From contig VYDI01000034.1 in assembly GCA_009843505.1 (NCBI GenBank), positions 682,001 to 746,000 on the forward strand: a stretch of 64,000 bases of DNA. The letters are read 5' to 3'. Source of the stretch: Holophagales bacterium (GTDB lineage Bacteria > Acidobacteriota > Thermoanaerobaculia > Multivoradales > Multivoraceae). This document shows positions 1-8,045 of the stretch, one piece after another (position 1 is the stretch's first letter; every line of letters starts with the position of its first letter). The notes beneath the pieces were generated by a model. That model made no database searches, had not been told where the DNA came from, and saw only the letters and a list, made by a program, of their open reading frames with translations. A program made the position numbers and the translations under genes.

Positions 1-153
1 TCCGCGCCGCTGGTCGTCGAGCTGGCCGAGCTCCCCGACTCCATCCGCGGCTACGAGGACGTCAAGGAGCGCACGGTCGCCACGGCCAGGTCGCGCGCAA
101 GGCAGCTCCAGCGTCAGATCGACGAAAAGCCCGCCGGCTCCAGGGTCGCCTGA
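1..153 (+). CDS. C-terminal end of a probable indolepyruvate:ferredoxin oxidoreductase (partial)
   Basis: The first 50 codons read in one open frame and stop at TGA 151-153, so the gene starts before the window. The visible residues contain LPDSIRGYEDVKERTV, which resembles the extreme C-terminal segment of large indolepyruvate or 2-oxoacid:ferredoxin oxidoreductases, where a 'LP..IRG(F/Y)..VK..N' pattern is common. The tail is arginine- and glutamine-rich. If this is right, the full enzyme oxidises aryl-pyruvates from amino-acid breakdown to acyl-CoA with reduction of ferredoxin. The evidence is one short motif, so the call is tentative. Confidence 0.5.
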   Translation, partial: SAPLVVELAELPDSIRGYEDVKERTVATARSRARQLQRQIDEKPAGSRVA

Positions 154-167
154 AGCCGCGCCCGCGC

Positions 168-173
168 TAGGAT
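168..173 (+). promoter_or_regulatory. -10-like hexamer TAGGAT of a probable leaderless transcript
   Basis: TAGGAT ends 8 nt before the GTG at 182, and no Shine-Dalgarno sequence lies between. That spacing would put transcription start at or next to the start codon. No convincing -35 box is seen. Confidence 0.4.
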
Positions 174-181
174 CCCCCGCC

Positions 182-1000
182 GTGACGACCCGACGGACTA
201 CGTCAACGCTTTGGGTTCTGCCCGCATTGATGGTGGCAGTTGCCGCGCAGCTTCCGGCCCAGACCGCGCACCCGGTCCTGAGCGGCTTCCTTCCCATCGA
301 CGACTACATTCTCGAGATCGACGGGCAAACCGATTCCGGGGCCAGGCTCTATCTCTCCCAGCGGGCGGCATCGATGCTGATCCTCAGTGACTCCCTGGGT
401 GACCCCCTCCTGCTGTGGGCCCGCAGCATGGCCGTGGACCGGCTCCAGGGCTCCGACCTCCTTGCGTCGGGACCCGGCTACGACGTGGTCGCCGAACCGG
501 ACAAGTCCTACATCGGCGAGGCCAGACCAGACCAGACCACGATCGTCCTGCCCTTAGAGGGCCGCGACGTGAAGATCCTCCCCCGGCCCCCGCTGATCGG
601 CGACCGCACCCTTGGCGAGTTGCTCGAGCACTCGCCCGGCTATCGCGTCGGTATGGACGCGTTCCAGCCGAATGCCGCCGCCATGGCCGCACTCCACGAC
701 ACCGAGCCTGCCCGGGTCAGGGTCTTCTTCGGCACCTGGTGCGGCGTCTGCAAGCAGGTGCTGCCCAACCTCCTCCAGGTCAACGCCGGACTCGAAGGCA
801 CGCAGGTCACCTTCGAGTACTACGGGCTGGCTTCCCCTCCGGGCGGCTGGGAAGACCCGGAAGTCACGGGCAACGAGGTGACGGGCCTGCCGACCGCGAT
901 CATCTACCGCGACGGCCGGGAGGTCGGTCGCTTCGGCGGGGCGAATGACTTCGCCCGGCCCGCACAGGTGCTGCAAGCCGTGCTTGCGGGGACGCGGTAG
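182..1000 (+). CDS. Secreted thioredoxin-like protein (CxxC redox domain)
   Basis: 272 residues from a GTG start. A signal peptide covers about residues 1-26 (hydrophobic core, then QLPAQ). Residues 30-170 have no family I recognise. Residues 175-270 form a thioredoxin fold with active site W186-C187-G188-V189-C190 and the usual cis-proline at P237 in TGLPT. The protein should act in the periplasm as a thiol-disulfide exchanger on an unknown partner. Transcription looks leaderless. The next gene converges on it. The fold is well supported; direction (oxidase or reductase) cannot be told from sequence. Confidence 0.85.
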   Translation: MTTRRTTSTLWVLPALMVAVAAQLPAQTAHPVLSGFLPIDDYILEIDGQTDSGARLYLSQRAASMLILSDSLGDPLLLWARSMAVDRLQGSDLLASGPGYDVVAEPDKSYIGEARPDQTTIVLPLEGRDVKILPRPPLIGDRTLGELLEHSPGYRVGMDAFQPNAAAMAALHDTEPARVRVFFGTWCGVCKQVLPNLLQVNAGLEGTQVTFEYYGLASPPGGWEDPEVTGNEVTGLPTAIIYRDGREVGRFGGANDFARPAQVLQAVLAGTR

Positions 1001-1009
1001 GCCGCGAAG

Positions 1010-3688
1010 CTAGAGCCCCGCGGCCCGGCCGTTCACGACCACCGGCTCCTCCAGATTTCCTCTGCTCCCGACATTCACCTCAGCGCCCCAGCGGCGGCCC
1101 GAGGCCCAGAACGAGACCTCGTAGGCGCCGGGCGTCACGCAGCCGAGCCCGAACCGGCCGGTGTCGGAGAAACGCACAGCCTCGCGGGCGCCGGTCAGGT
1201 GGCTCGCGATCTCGGCACCGGACTCAGTGGTAACGCTGAGGAATGAGAGGGATTCGCCACCGCAGTCCGCGGCCGGACATCGCAGCTCTAGCAGGCGGCC
1301 GATCGGCAGTGATTCCCGCGCCGTGGCGGTGCGGCCCGCCTCAACGTTGACCCCAAGGCCGCCCGTGCAGGCGGCGCCATCGCTCCAGACCAGCGAGATG
1401 TCACCGGCGGGCAGATCCCGACTGGCCTGCCCGGCCGCCGACGCCAAACTGGTGTTGACCATGTCGCCTGAGGCGTTGACGAAGTGAAGCCACGCACCGG
1501 CAGCCGGACTGCCGTCGGCGCGCTGGAGTTCGACTTCGAGTACGCCCGTTTCCGCGTCTTCGACACGCAACACCAGGTGTGGCGGCGGCTCGGTGCCGAG
1601 CGCGAGATCCTGGACCACGGTTCCAGCCAGGCTACTCCTGCCCTCCCTCACACGGGTCGGCGACACTCCCGCAGACGCCTTGAGGCGGTACGGACCCGGC
1701 GGCGCCGGCGGTAACTCGAAGCGGCCATCGTCGCCGGCCTCCGCGTAGGCGACAGTACGCCCGACGTCCCCGATCAGCGACACCTGGCCACCGATCGGCG
1801 CGCCGTTGACGTCGAGCAGTTCGCCCGTCACCCGAACGCCGTTCAGATCCATCCGCGGCAGCGGGCCTTCGGGCCACAACCGTCCGACGTTTCCGCCCTC
1901 GGCACGCCAGGTCATCCACAGCAGGTCTGTCGGCGCTCCCGCCACCTCGAAGGCACCGTCCGTGCCTACGGCGCCACCCACTGCCTGAGGCGGGATGCCC
2001 AGCACACGCTGCTGACGGGACCCGCCAGGCCGTTGCGAAACGATCTGGAGCTTCCCGGAGCTTCTCGACGGCTCGAATACACGGCTGAAGGAGACGTGGC
2101 CGCCGCTCACCGGGCGACCGTCCATGACCAGCACGCTCTCGATGACCCGAGTCGCTATCGCCACGTCGATCGTCTGCACCTCGGCCGGGCCCTCCTCGAC
2201 GGCAACCTCCTGCGAAACGCGAAGCCGGCCCGAAGCGTCCAGGACCTCCAGTCGATAGACGTCGCGCGCCGCCATGAACTCCGCTCGCACTCTGGAGTCC
2301 TCGCCACTCCGCTGCCTCGCCTCCGCTTCCGCCGGCACTTGCAACGTCGCCTGGACGATCGGCGCCTCAACCTCCCGGAACCGGTCCAGCAATCGAACCG
2401 TCCCGCCGTCGATCCCCGTGACCTGCACGGCGACCGGGCGGCCGGAATCCAGCCAGGATTCGCCCTGGTCGGCGAGTTCATTCGCCCCCAGCACGATCAG
2501 CCGATCCGCGACCGGCACCTCCGGGCACTGCAGACGCAGGTGGTAGCGGCCTGCCCGCAGGCCGCCGAACATGTAACCGCCTTCCGGATCGGACACGGTC
2601 ACGTGACGCTGGCGCAGCATCAGGGCCGCGACGGCGCCCGCGCCTGGTGGGAGCAGCTCGACCAGGCAGCCGGCCGCCGGTTCGGCCCCGACCGCGTCGA
2701 ACAGACGCCCCTGCACGACCGAACCCGGGTGGAGAGCGATCAGACCGAGTTCGATCTCACCGCCGGGTATGGGCGCGACGCGGATGAGCGAAGACTCGAG
2801 GTAGTTCTCGGCCCGGAACGAGAGGTCGACCGTCGTGTCGCCGCCGAAGGAAGGGCTGATCGGCACCAGCACCGGACCCTCGGCATCCTCGACGTCATGG
2901 GAAGCGCCGCCCATCCGGCCGACGGCGTTGGTCCGCATCGTGAAGCTGCGGATCGGTTCTCCGGCGGCGCCGACGAGTTCGACTCGCACTTCGCCGGCGC
3001 CGGCGGGCCCCGTTTCCGCCTCGGTGGCCGGCTCTTCTCGGGCAACGAGTTCGAAGACGACACGCGGGGCCCGCCGCCCCTGCTCGATGGTCCGGGAGTC
3101 CGTCTCGAAGCCGGGCGCGTTGGCCGTCGCCTGGACGTTTCCGGCCGGAAGACCCGCCAGCTCGAACGCGCCCCCGTCCCGGCTTTCCGCGCAGCGCCGC
3201 AAGGTTCCGAACCAGTCGGGCAGGTTGGGGTCCTGCCACACCGTGCAGACCTGGGCTCCTTCTACCGTTCGCCCGCCGTCCGCCTCGCGCACGACACCCT
3301 CCGCTGTCCGCCCAGCCTGCAGCCGAATCTCACTGGGTGGCGGCCGGTTCGGGTACTGGCCAACAAACGGCAGGTGCGTCGGATGGTCGACGACCAGGAT
3401 CAGGCCGTGCAGACGCGGCACGGCATTCTCGATGACGCCGTTCTCCGCCGTTCCGCTCCGAACGAGGATCTCGTCCGCCGGCGAGACACCGCCACGGCCC
3501 GGCATCAGCACCGTGACCGATGCCTCGCCCGCGGGCTGGCCGTCTGCTCCCAGCACAACGACCTGGCCGGGAGCGGGCGCCGGTACCTGCTGAGCAGTAG
3601 CGGGCGCGCCAAGCGGATGGAGGATGACGAAGCAGACGAGAACCAACGAACCGAAGACAGCGCCGCAGGGCGCATTCCGCCGTGTCAT
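1010..3688 (-). CDS. Secreted protein with carboxypeptidase-regulatory-like repeats
   Basis: 892 residues when started at the ATG at 3688, which has GGGAGG about 8 nt upstream; a longer frame to 3769 lacks this and overlaps the preceding gene. Residues 1-33 are a signal peptide. The rest carries repeated Ig-like beta-sandwich modules of the carboxypeptidase-regulatory type, seen as recurring 'G.V.d..G.p..gA.V.l' patterns near the N-terminus, then about residues 125, 330 and 640. There is no catalytic domain or membrane anchor. It follows the PQQ lipoprotein by 25 nt on the same strand and is probably cotranscribed. Likely role is carbohydrate or partner binding outside the cell, which is inference. 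Confidence 0.8.
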   Translation of the reverse strand: MTRRNAPCGAVFGSLVLVCFVILHPLGAPATAQQVPAPAPGQVVVLGADGQPAGEASVTVLMPGRGGVSPADEILVRSGTAENGVIENAVPRLHGLILVVDHPTHLPFVGQYPNRPPPSEIRLQAGRTAEGVVREADGGRTVEGAQVCTVWQDPNLPDWFGTLRRCAESRDGGAFELAGLPAGNVQATANAPGFETDSRTIEQGRRAPRVVFELVAREEPATEAETGPAGAGEVRVELVGAAGEPIRSFTMRTNAVGRMGGASHDVEDAEGPVLVPISPSFGGDTTVDLSFRAENYLESSLIRVAPIPGGEIELGLIALHPGSVVQGRLFDAVGAEPAAGCLVELLPPGAGAVAALMLRQRHVTVSDPEGGYMFGGLRAGRYHLRLQCPEVPVADRLIVLGANELADQGESWLDSGRPVAVQVTGIDGGTVRLLDRFREVEAPIVQATLQVPAEAEARQRSGEDSRVRAEFMAARDVYRLEVLDASGRLRVSQEVAVEEGPAEVQTIDVAIATRVIESVLVMDGRPVSGGHVSFSRVFEPSRSSGKLQIVSQRPGGSRQQRVLGIPPQAVGGAVGTDGAFEVAGAPTDLLWMTWRAEGGNVGRLWPEGPLPRMDLNGVRVTGELLDVNGAPIGGQVSLIGDVGRTVAYAEAGDDGRFELPPAPPGPYRLKASAGVSPTRVREGRSSLAGTVVQDLALGTEPPPHLVLRVEDAETGVLEVELQRADGSPAAGAWLHFVNASGDMVNTSLASAAGQASRDLPAGDISLVWSDGAACTGGLGVNVEAGRTATARESLPIGRLLELRCPAADCGGESLSFLSVTTESGAEIASHLTGAREAVRFSDTGRFGLGCVTPGAYEVSFWASGRRWGAEVNVGSRGNLEEPVVVNGRAAGL

Positions 3689-3713
3689 GGGGCTGGACCT
3701 CCCTGTTACAGGC

Positions 3714-5735
3714 TTACTCCAGCGCCAACGCCACCAGGGCCGGGATTTGTTCCCCGCGGCCGGCACCAACGGTGAAGGCCACGTATTGCCGCCCTTCGTG
3801 GAGATAGGTCATCGGCGTGCCGTGCGGCGTGGGTTCGACGCGGTGCTCCCACAGCTTCGCGCCGTCCCGCTTGTCGTAGGCGCGAATGTGTCCGGCGTTA
3901 CCCATGAAGGTCATCCGGCTCGAGTCGTAGTCGGCCTGGATGATGAAGATCAGATCCCTGGTCAGCACCAGACCGCCGTTCGAGAGGATGCCGTGGGAAG
4001 CACTGCCCAGGTCGGGCAGATCGAGGTGGGCGATCGCGGGATGGTCCTTCGGACCTGGACCGTGGGCGACCTGCCACAGGTGCTCGCCCGTGTTCAGGTC
4101 GATCGCGGTGATCCGGCTGTAGGGCGGCTTGACCAGGGGAAGACCGCGCGGCCCCTCCAGGAGGCCAAGGGCGTCGACGTAACGAAACTCGGAGCGCGCC
4201 GCGTCGGCCGGCCGCACACCGAAGCTCATCACCTTGGTCATTGACGGCACGTAGAGCACGCCCGCCTCGGGATCGACCGCGGCGCCCCGCCAGTTCGCGC
4301 CTCCGGCGGCGGACGGCAGCGTCAGCACGCCGAGCTTGCCGCCCTCCCTGACCTCGAGCGGCGGCGTGTAGATCGGCCCCAGCACGTAGTCCGCCGCGAT
4401 TTCGAGCGCCTCGGCGCGAAGCTCCGGCGTGAAGTCGATCAGGTCGACCTCGGTGAAGCCGAGCCGCTCGAAGGGCGGGGGCTTCGTCGGCATCGGCTGG
4501 GTAGGCGAACTCCATTCGCCGGGCACCGCCGTCTGCGGCACCGGGATCTCGTCGATCGGCCACACGGGCTCGCCCGTTTCCCGGTCGAACACGTAGGTGA
4601 TGCCCTGCTTGCTGACCTGCGCGACCGCCTTGATCCGCCGGCCGTCGACGGTGACGTCGACCAGGTTCGGGGCCGAGGCCAGGTCGTAGTCCCAGAGACC
4701 GTGGCGAACGGCCTGGAAGTGCCACTTCCGCTCGCCGGTGCGGGCGTCCAACGCCACCAGGCTCTCGGCGAACAGGTTGTCGCCGCGCCGGTGGCCGCCG
4801 TACCAGTCGTTCGTCGGCGTCGACACCGGCAGGTAGACCATGCCGAGCTCGTCGTCGCAGCTCATCATCGTCCAGACGTTCGTGTTGCCTGAGTACTCCC
4901 AGGACCCGTCGAGCCAGGTGTCATTGCCGAACTCGCCGGGCCGCGGAATCGTGTGGAAGATCCAGCGCTGCTCGCCGGTGCGTACGTCATAGCCGCGCAC
5001 GTGGCCGGGCGGCATCTTCGGTCCGCGCGGCCCGTCAGAGATGATCGAGCCCAGCACGATGACGTCGGCGCAGACGATCGGCGGCGCCGAGTGGGTGTAC
5101 TGGCCCTCGTTGATCTCGCGGCCCAGGCCCAGGGCCGTGTTCACCATGCCGCCGTCGCCGAATGCCGGGTCCGGCTCGCCGGTCAGGCGGTCCAGCGAGA
5201 TCAGCCGGCGGTGGTGGGCGGCGTAGATCAGCCGTTCAGCCGGTTCGCCGTCGATCTCCCCGCTCCAGTACTCGAGCCCGCGGTGCTGGAAACCGGCGTT
5301 GGCCGGGCGGCCCGCGTCGTAGCTCCGCGGGTCGTAGACCCAGAGCGTCTCGCCCGTGCCCGGGTCGATGGCCGCCAACTGGCTGAGCGAGGTCGTGATG
5401 TAGAGCGTGCCGTCGATGTAGAGCGGCGTGCTCTTGTACATGCCGCCGCGGTGCTCCGTGTCGGCTTCGGCTTCGACCGACGTCCAGCGCCAGACCTCGC
5501 GCAGCCGGTCGACATTGGCCGGGTTGATCTGGTCCAGCGGCGAGTACTTGGTCGAGGCGCGGTCGGCGGCGTAGTGGCGCCATTCGCCGACTGGCGGCTG
5601 GTCGCTCACGTGGGGGTCGCTGCCGCAGCCGGCGGCCAGAAGCAGAAGGAGGACCAGGGCGACCGGGGCCACGCGAGAGCCGGATGCCGGCGAGGACGCC
5701 GGCGCACCCAGTGAGAGAACGTCGTTGGGGAACAT
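3714..5735 (-). CDS. PQQ-dependent dehydrogenase, lipoprotein
   Basis: 673 residues. The lipobox LLAAGC places the lipidated cysteine at residue 37. The remainder is a quinoprotein beta-propeller: WRHYAADRASTKYSPLDQI opens the domain as in membrane glucose and alcohol dehydrogenases, and blade repeats such as LVALDARTGERKWHFQ and GHIRAYDKRDGAKLW follow. It should oxidise a sugar or alcohol in the periplasm and pass electrons to the respiratory chain; the substrate is unknown. Residues 8-19 (SLGAPASSPASG) are encoded by a copy of the dispersed hairpin repeat, so a GTG at 5672 is an alternative start. A -10-like TAGACT 6 nt before the ATG supports the longer form. Confidence 0.85.
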   Translation of the reverse strand: MFPNDVLSLGAPASSPASGSRVAPVALVLLLLLAAGCGSDPHVSDQPPVGEWRHYAADRASTKYSPLDQINPANVDRLREVWRWTSVEAEADTEHRGGMYKSTPLYIDGTLYITTSLSQLAAIDPGTGETLWVYDPRSYDAGRPANAGFQHRGLEYWSGEIDGEPAERLIYAAHHRRLISLDRLTGEPDPAFGDGGMVNTALGLGREINEGQYTHSAPPIVCADVIVLGSIISDGPRGPKMPPGHVRGYDVRTGEQRWIFHTIPRPGEFGNDTWLDGSWEYSGNTNVWTMMSCDDELGMVYLPVSTPTNDWYGGHRRGDNLFAESLVALDARTGERKWHFQAVRHGLWDYDLASAPNLVDVTVDGRRIKAVAQVSKQGITYVFDRETGEPVWPIDEIPVPQTAVPGEWSSPTQPMPTKPPPFERLGFTEVDLIDFTPELRAEALEIAADYVLGPIYTPPLEVREGGKLGVLTLPSAAGGANWRGAAVDPEAGVLYVPSMTKVMSFGVRPADAARSEFRYVDALGLLEGPRGLPLVKPPYSRITAIDLNTGEHLWQVAHGPGPKDHPAIAHLDLPDLGSASHGILSNGGLVLTRDLIFIIQADYDSSRMTFMGNAGHIRAYDKRDGAKLWEHRVEPTPHGTPMTYLHEGRQYVAFTVGAGRGEQIPALVALALE
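5685..5712 (-). repeat. REP-like hairpin repeat, copy A
   Basis: On the minus strand the copy begins ACTGGGTGC and continues into the perfect hairpin GCCGGCG-TCCT-CGCCGGC, ending in A. It matches copies B and C at 27 of 28 positions (one loop base differs). It lies inside the N-terminal coding region of the PQQ lipoprotein gene. Confidence 0.75.
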
Positions 5736-5741
5736 CCGGCG

Positions 5742-5747
5742 AGTCTA
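5742..5747 (-). promoter_or_regulatory. -10-like hexamer TAGACT of the PQQ lipoprotein gene
   Basis: TAGACT ends 6 nt before the ATG at 5735 on the minus strand with no Shine-Dalgarno sequence, consistent with a leaderless mRNA. No clear -35 box. Confidence 0.4.
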
Positions 5748-5807
5748 CGTGGCGATCCTGTACGCTAAGCGGCCTTCACGAACAAGGGTCTAGAGGAGAA
5801 GAGAACG

Positions 5808-7103
5808 ATGGCTTGGGACTTCGAAACAGATGCTGAATTCCAGGACAAGCTGGACTGGATGGACGAGTTCGTCACGAACGAGATCGAACCGCTCCGCTTC
5901 GTCCTCGGCAGCCCCTACGACCTGTCCTGTCCCAAGCGGCAGAAGCTGATCCCGCCGCTTCAGGAGGAAGTGAAGAAGCGGGCGCTCTGGGCTTGCCATC
6001 TCGGTCCCGACCTCGGCGGCCAGGGCTACGGCCAGGTCAAGCTGGCGCTGATGAACGAGATCCTGGGCCGGGCGCCGCACGCGCCGATCGTCTTCGGCTG
6101 CCAGGCGCCGGATTCGGGCAACGCGGAGATCATCGCCCACTACGGCACGGACGAACAGAAGGCGCGCTTCCTGCAGCCGCTGCTGGACAACGAGATGGTC
6201 TCGGCCTACTCGATGACCGAGCCGCACGGCGGCTCCGACCCGAAGGTGTTCACGACCCGCGCCGTCCTCGACGGTGACGAGTGGGTGATCAACGGCGAGA
6301 AGTGGTTCTCCTCGAATGCCCGCTACGCCTCCTTCCTCATCGTCATGGTGGTGACCGATCCGGACGCACCGCCCTACAACAAGATGTCCATGTTCCTCGT
6401 GCCGAAGGACACGCCGGGCGTCGAAATCGTCCGCAATGTCGCGGTCGGCGCCGGCGAGCAGGAGGGCTCGCACGGCTACGTCCGCTACACGGACGTCCGC
6501 ATCCCACAGGATCACCTGCTCGGCCAGCGTGGACAGGGTTTCGTGGTCGCCCAGACCCGCCTCGGCGGCGGTCGCATCCACCACGCGATGCGGACGATCG
6601 CCAAGGTCCGCACCGCCTTCGACCAGATGTGCGAGCGGGTGCTCTCCCGCGAGACCCAGGGCGAACTCCTGGCTCAGAAGCAGCTCGTCCAGGAGAAGAT
6701 CGCCGACTCCTGGGCGCAGATCGAGCAGTTCCGCCTGTTCGTGCTCCAGACCGCCTGGAAGATCGACAAGTACAAGGACTACCGGATGGTCCGCAAGGAC
6801 ATCTCGGCGGTCAAGGCGGTCATGCCGAAGGTCTACCTCGACGTCTTCTCGCGGGCGCTGATGATCCACGGCTCGCTCGGCGTCTCGAACGAGATGCCCT
6901 ATTCCGCCGGCGTCATCGACTCGTTCCACATGGCCCTGGCCGACGGACCGACCGAGGTCCACAAGATCACCGTGGCGAGGCAGCTCCTGCGGGAGTACGC
7001 CGGCACCGACGACCTCTTCCCGACCACCCACCTGCCGAAGCTCCGCCAGGCCGCGTACGAGAAGTACGCCGAGGTGCTCGAGCACGCGGTGGCGGCCAAC
7101 TAG
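5808..7103 (+). CDS. Acyl-CoA dehydrogenase family protein
   Basis: 431 residues, ATG preceded by GAGGAGA. All acyl-CoA dehydrogenase regions are present: an N-terminal helical domain (1-130), FAD contact motif YSMTEPHGGSDPK near 140-152, the middle beta domain with INGEKWFSSNARYASF, and a C-terminal helical bundle with GRIHHAMRTI and a closing GPTEVHKITVARQLL. The order and motifs resemble the ACAD10/ACAD11-like branch that handles branched or hydroxylated acyl-CoAs. The enzyme would desaturate an acyl-CoA in the cytosol and reduce an electron-transfer flavoprotein. It is divergent from the PQQ gene. Confidence 0.93.
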   Translation: MAWDFETDAEFQDKLDWMDEFVTNEIEPLRFVLGSPYDLSCPKRQKLIPPLQEEVKKRALWACHLGPDLGGQGYGQVKLALMNEILGRAPHAPIVFGCQAPDSGNAEIIAHYGTDEQKARFLQPLLDNEMVSAYSMTEPHGGSDPKVFTTRAVLDGDEWVINGEKWFSSNARYASFLIVMVVTDPDAPPYNKMSMFLVPKDTPGVEIVRNVAVGAGEQEGSHGYVRYTDVRIPQDHLLGQRGQGFVVAQTRLGGGRIHHAMRTIAKVRTAFDQMCERVLSRETQGELLAQKQLVQEKIADSWAQIEQFRLFVLQTAWKIDKYKDYRMVRKDISAVKAVMPKVYLDVFSRALMIHGSLGVSNEMPYSAGVIDSFHMALADGPTEVHKITVARQLLREYAGTDDLFPTTHLPKLRQAAYEKYAEVLEHAVAAN

Positions 7104-7159
7104 CGCCATCGACTCACGCGTAGCGTTCTACGGCGCAAGCTGCTACATTCCTGCTCGCC

Positions 7160-7501
7160 ATGTTCAAGAACTTCATGTTTGCGATCGCGTACATTCTCGG
7201 CGCCGGTTGGTGGGCCAGCCAGGCCATGGTCCATGCAGCGGCCGGGTCCTGGTGGAACCTCCTCGCCTTCTTCGCCGTCCTGACCTTCTTCCTGGTCCGC
7301 ATCGGCTGCATGGGCGGCAGCGAGGAGGACGCCCGGAAGATGGGCAACGTCTTCTCGATCATCATCGCCCTGGCCTTGCTGGTCATCGCGGTGATGGGGC
7401 TGGCGAGCGGCGACGGGAGCATCGCGAACATGGTCTTCGCGTTGCTGTTCGCGGTCGTGGCCGGGCTCGGCCTCCGTGCGACAGCGACCGCGCACGCCTA
7501 G
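7160..7501 (+). CDS. Small four-helix membrane protein of unknown function
   Basis: 113 residues with four predicted membrane segments at about 3-22, 29-47, 62-80 and 86-105 and a short polar loop (GSEEDARK) between the second and third. No conserved domain is recognised. It is 18 nt upstream of the DUF4399 lipoprotein on the same strand and probably shares its transcript. No strong Shine-Dalgarno sequence precedes the ATG. Confidence 0.7.
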   Translation: MFKNFMFAIAYILGAGWWASQAMVHAAAGSWWNLLAFFAVLTFFLVRIGCMGGSEEDARKMGNVFSIIIALALLVIAVMGLASGDGSIANMVFALLFAVVAGLGLRATATAHA

Positions 7502-7519
7502 GACTACGGAGAAACGAAC

Positions 7520-8038
7520 ATGCTCCTCGACCTCGCCAAGAACCGCCACTCCCTGACTTTGGTGGCAGCCCTGTTGCTGCTCCCGCTTGGCGCATGCGGA
7601 GGCGGCTCCGACGACGACCACGCGGACCACGGCCACGCGGAAGGCGACATGGACCACGCCGAAGAAGCGGCCGACGACGGCGCGCCGCGCGTCTACTTCG
7701 TGGACCTCGAGAACCACGCCACGATCCCCAGTCTGATCAACCTGCAATTCGCGGCCGAGAACTTCATCATCGAGCCGGTGGGCGACGGCGCGATCAACGA
7801 GGGTGCAGGCCATTACCACATCGCGATCGATGGGGAGTGCCTGGAGCCGGGCATCGTGATCCCCACAGCGGACCCGTGGATCCACTTCGGAGACGGCTCA
7901 GACTCGATCGAACTCGAGCTCAGCCCCGGCGAGCACTACCTCTGTCTCCAGATCGGCGATGGCGAGCACCGTACGCTCGACGAGCCGGGCCTGTCGCAGT
8001 ACATCATGGTGCACGTGGAAGAAGAGGCAGCCGAGTAG
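7520..8038 (+). CDS. DUF4399 lipoprotein with His/Asp-rich linker
   Basis: 172 residues; GGAG lies 8 nt before the ATG. The lipobox LPLGAC gives lipidated Cys26. Residues 31-53 are rich in His, Asp and Glu (DDDHADHGHAEGDMDHAEE) and could bind divalent metal, although this is inference. Residues 60-165 match DUF4399, a small secreted beta domain, with GAGHYHIAIDGE in the position of the usual GxxHxHxxID motif and HYLCLQIGDGEHR later. The function of DUF4399 is unknown. The protein should sit on the periplasmic face of a membrane. Confidence 0.82.
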   Translation: MLLDLAKNRHSLTLVAALLLLPLGACGGGSDDDHADHGHAEGDMDHAEEAADDGAPRVYFVDLENHATIPSLINLQFAAENFIIEPVGDGAINEGAGHYHIAIDGECLEPGIVIPTADPWIHFGDGSDSIELELSPGEHYLCLQIGDGEHRTLDEPGLSQYIMVHVEEEAAE

Positions 8039-8045
8039 GCCCCTC

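Noticed and set aside
2033..3775. 580-codon plus-strand open frame
   Set aside because: Antisense to the carboxypeptidase-regulatory protein; it has Arg-rich GC-skew composition, no start signal and no recognisable domain.
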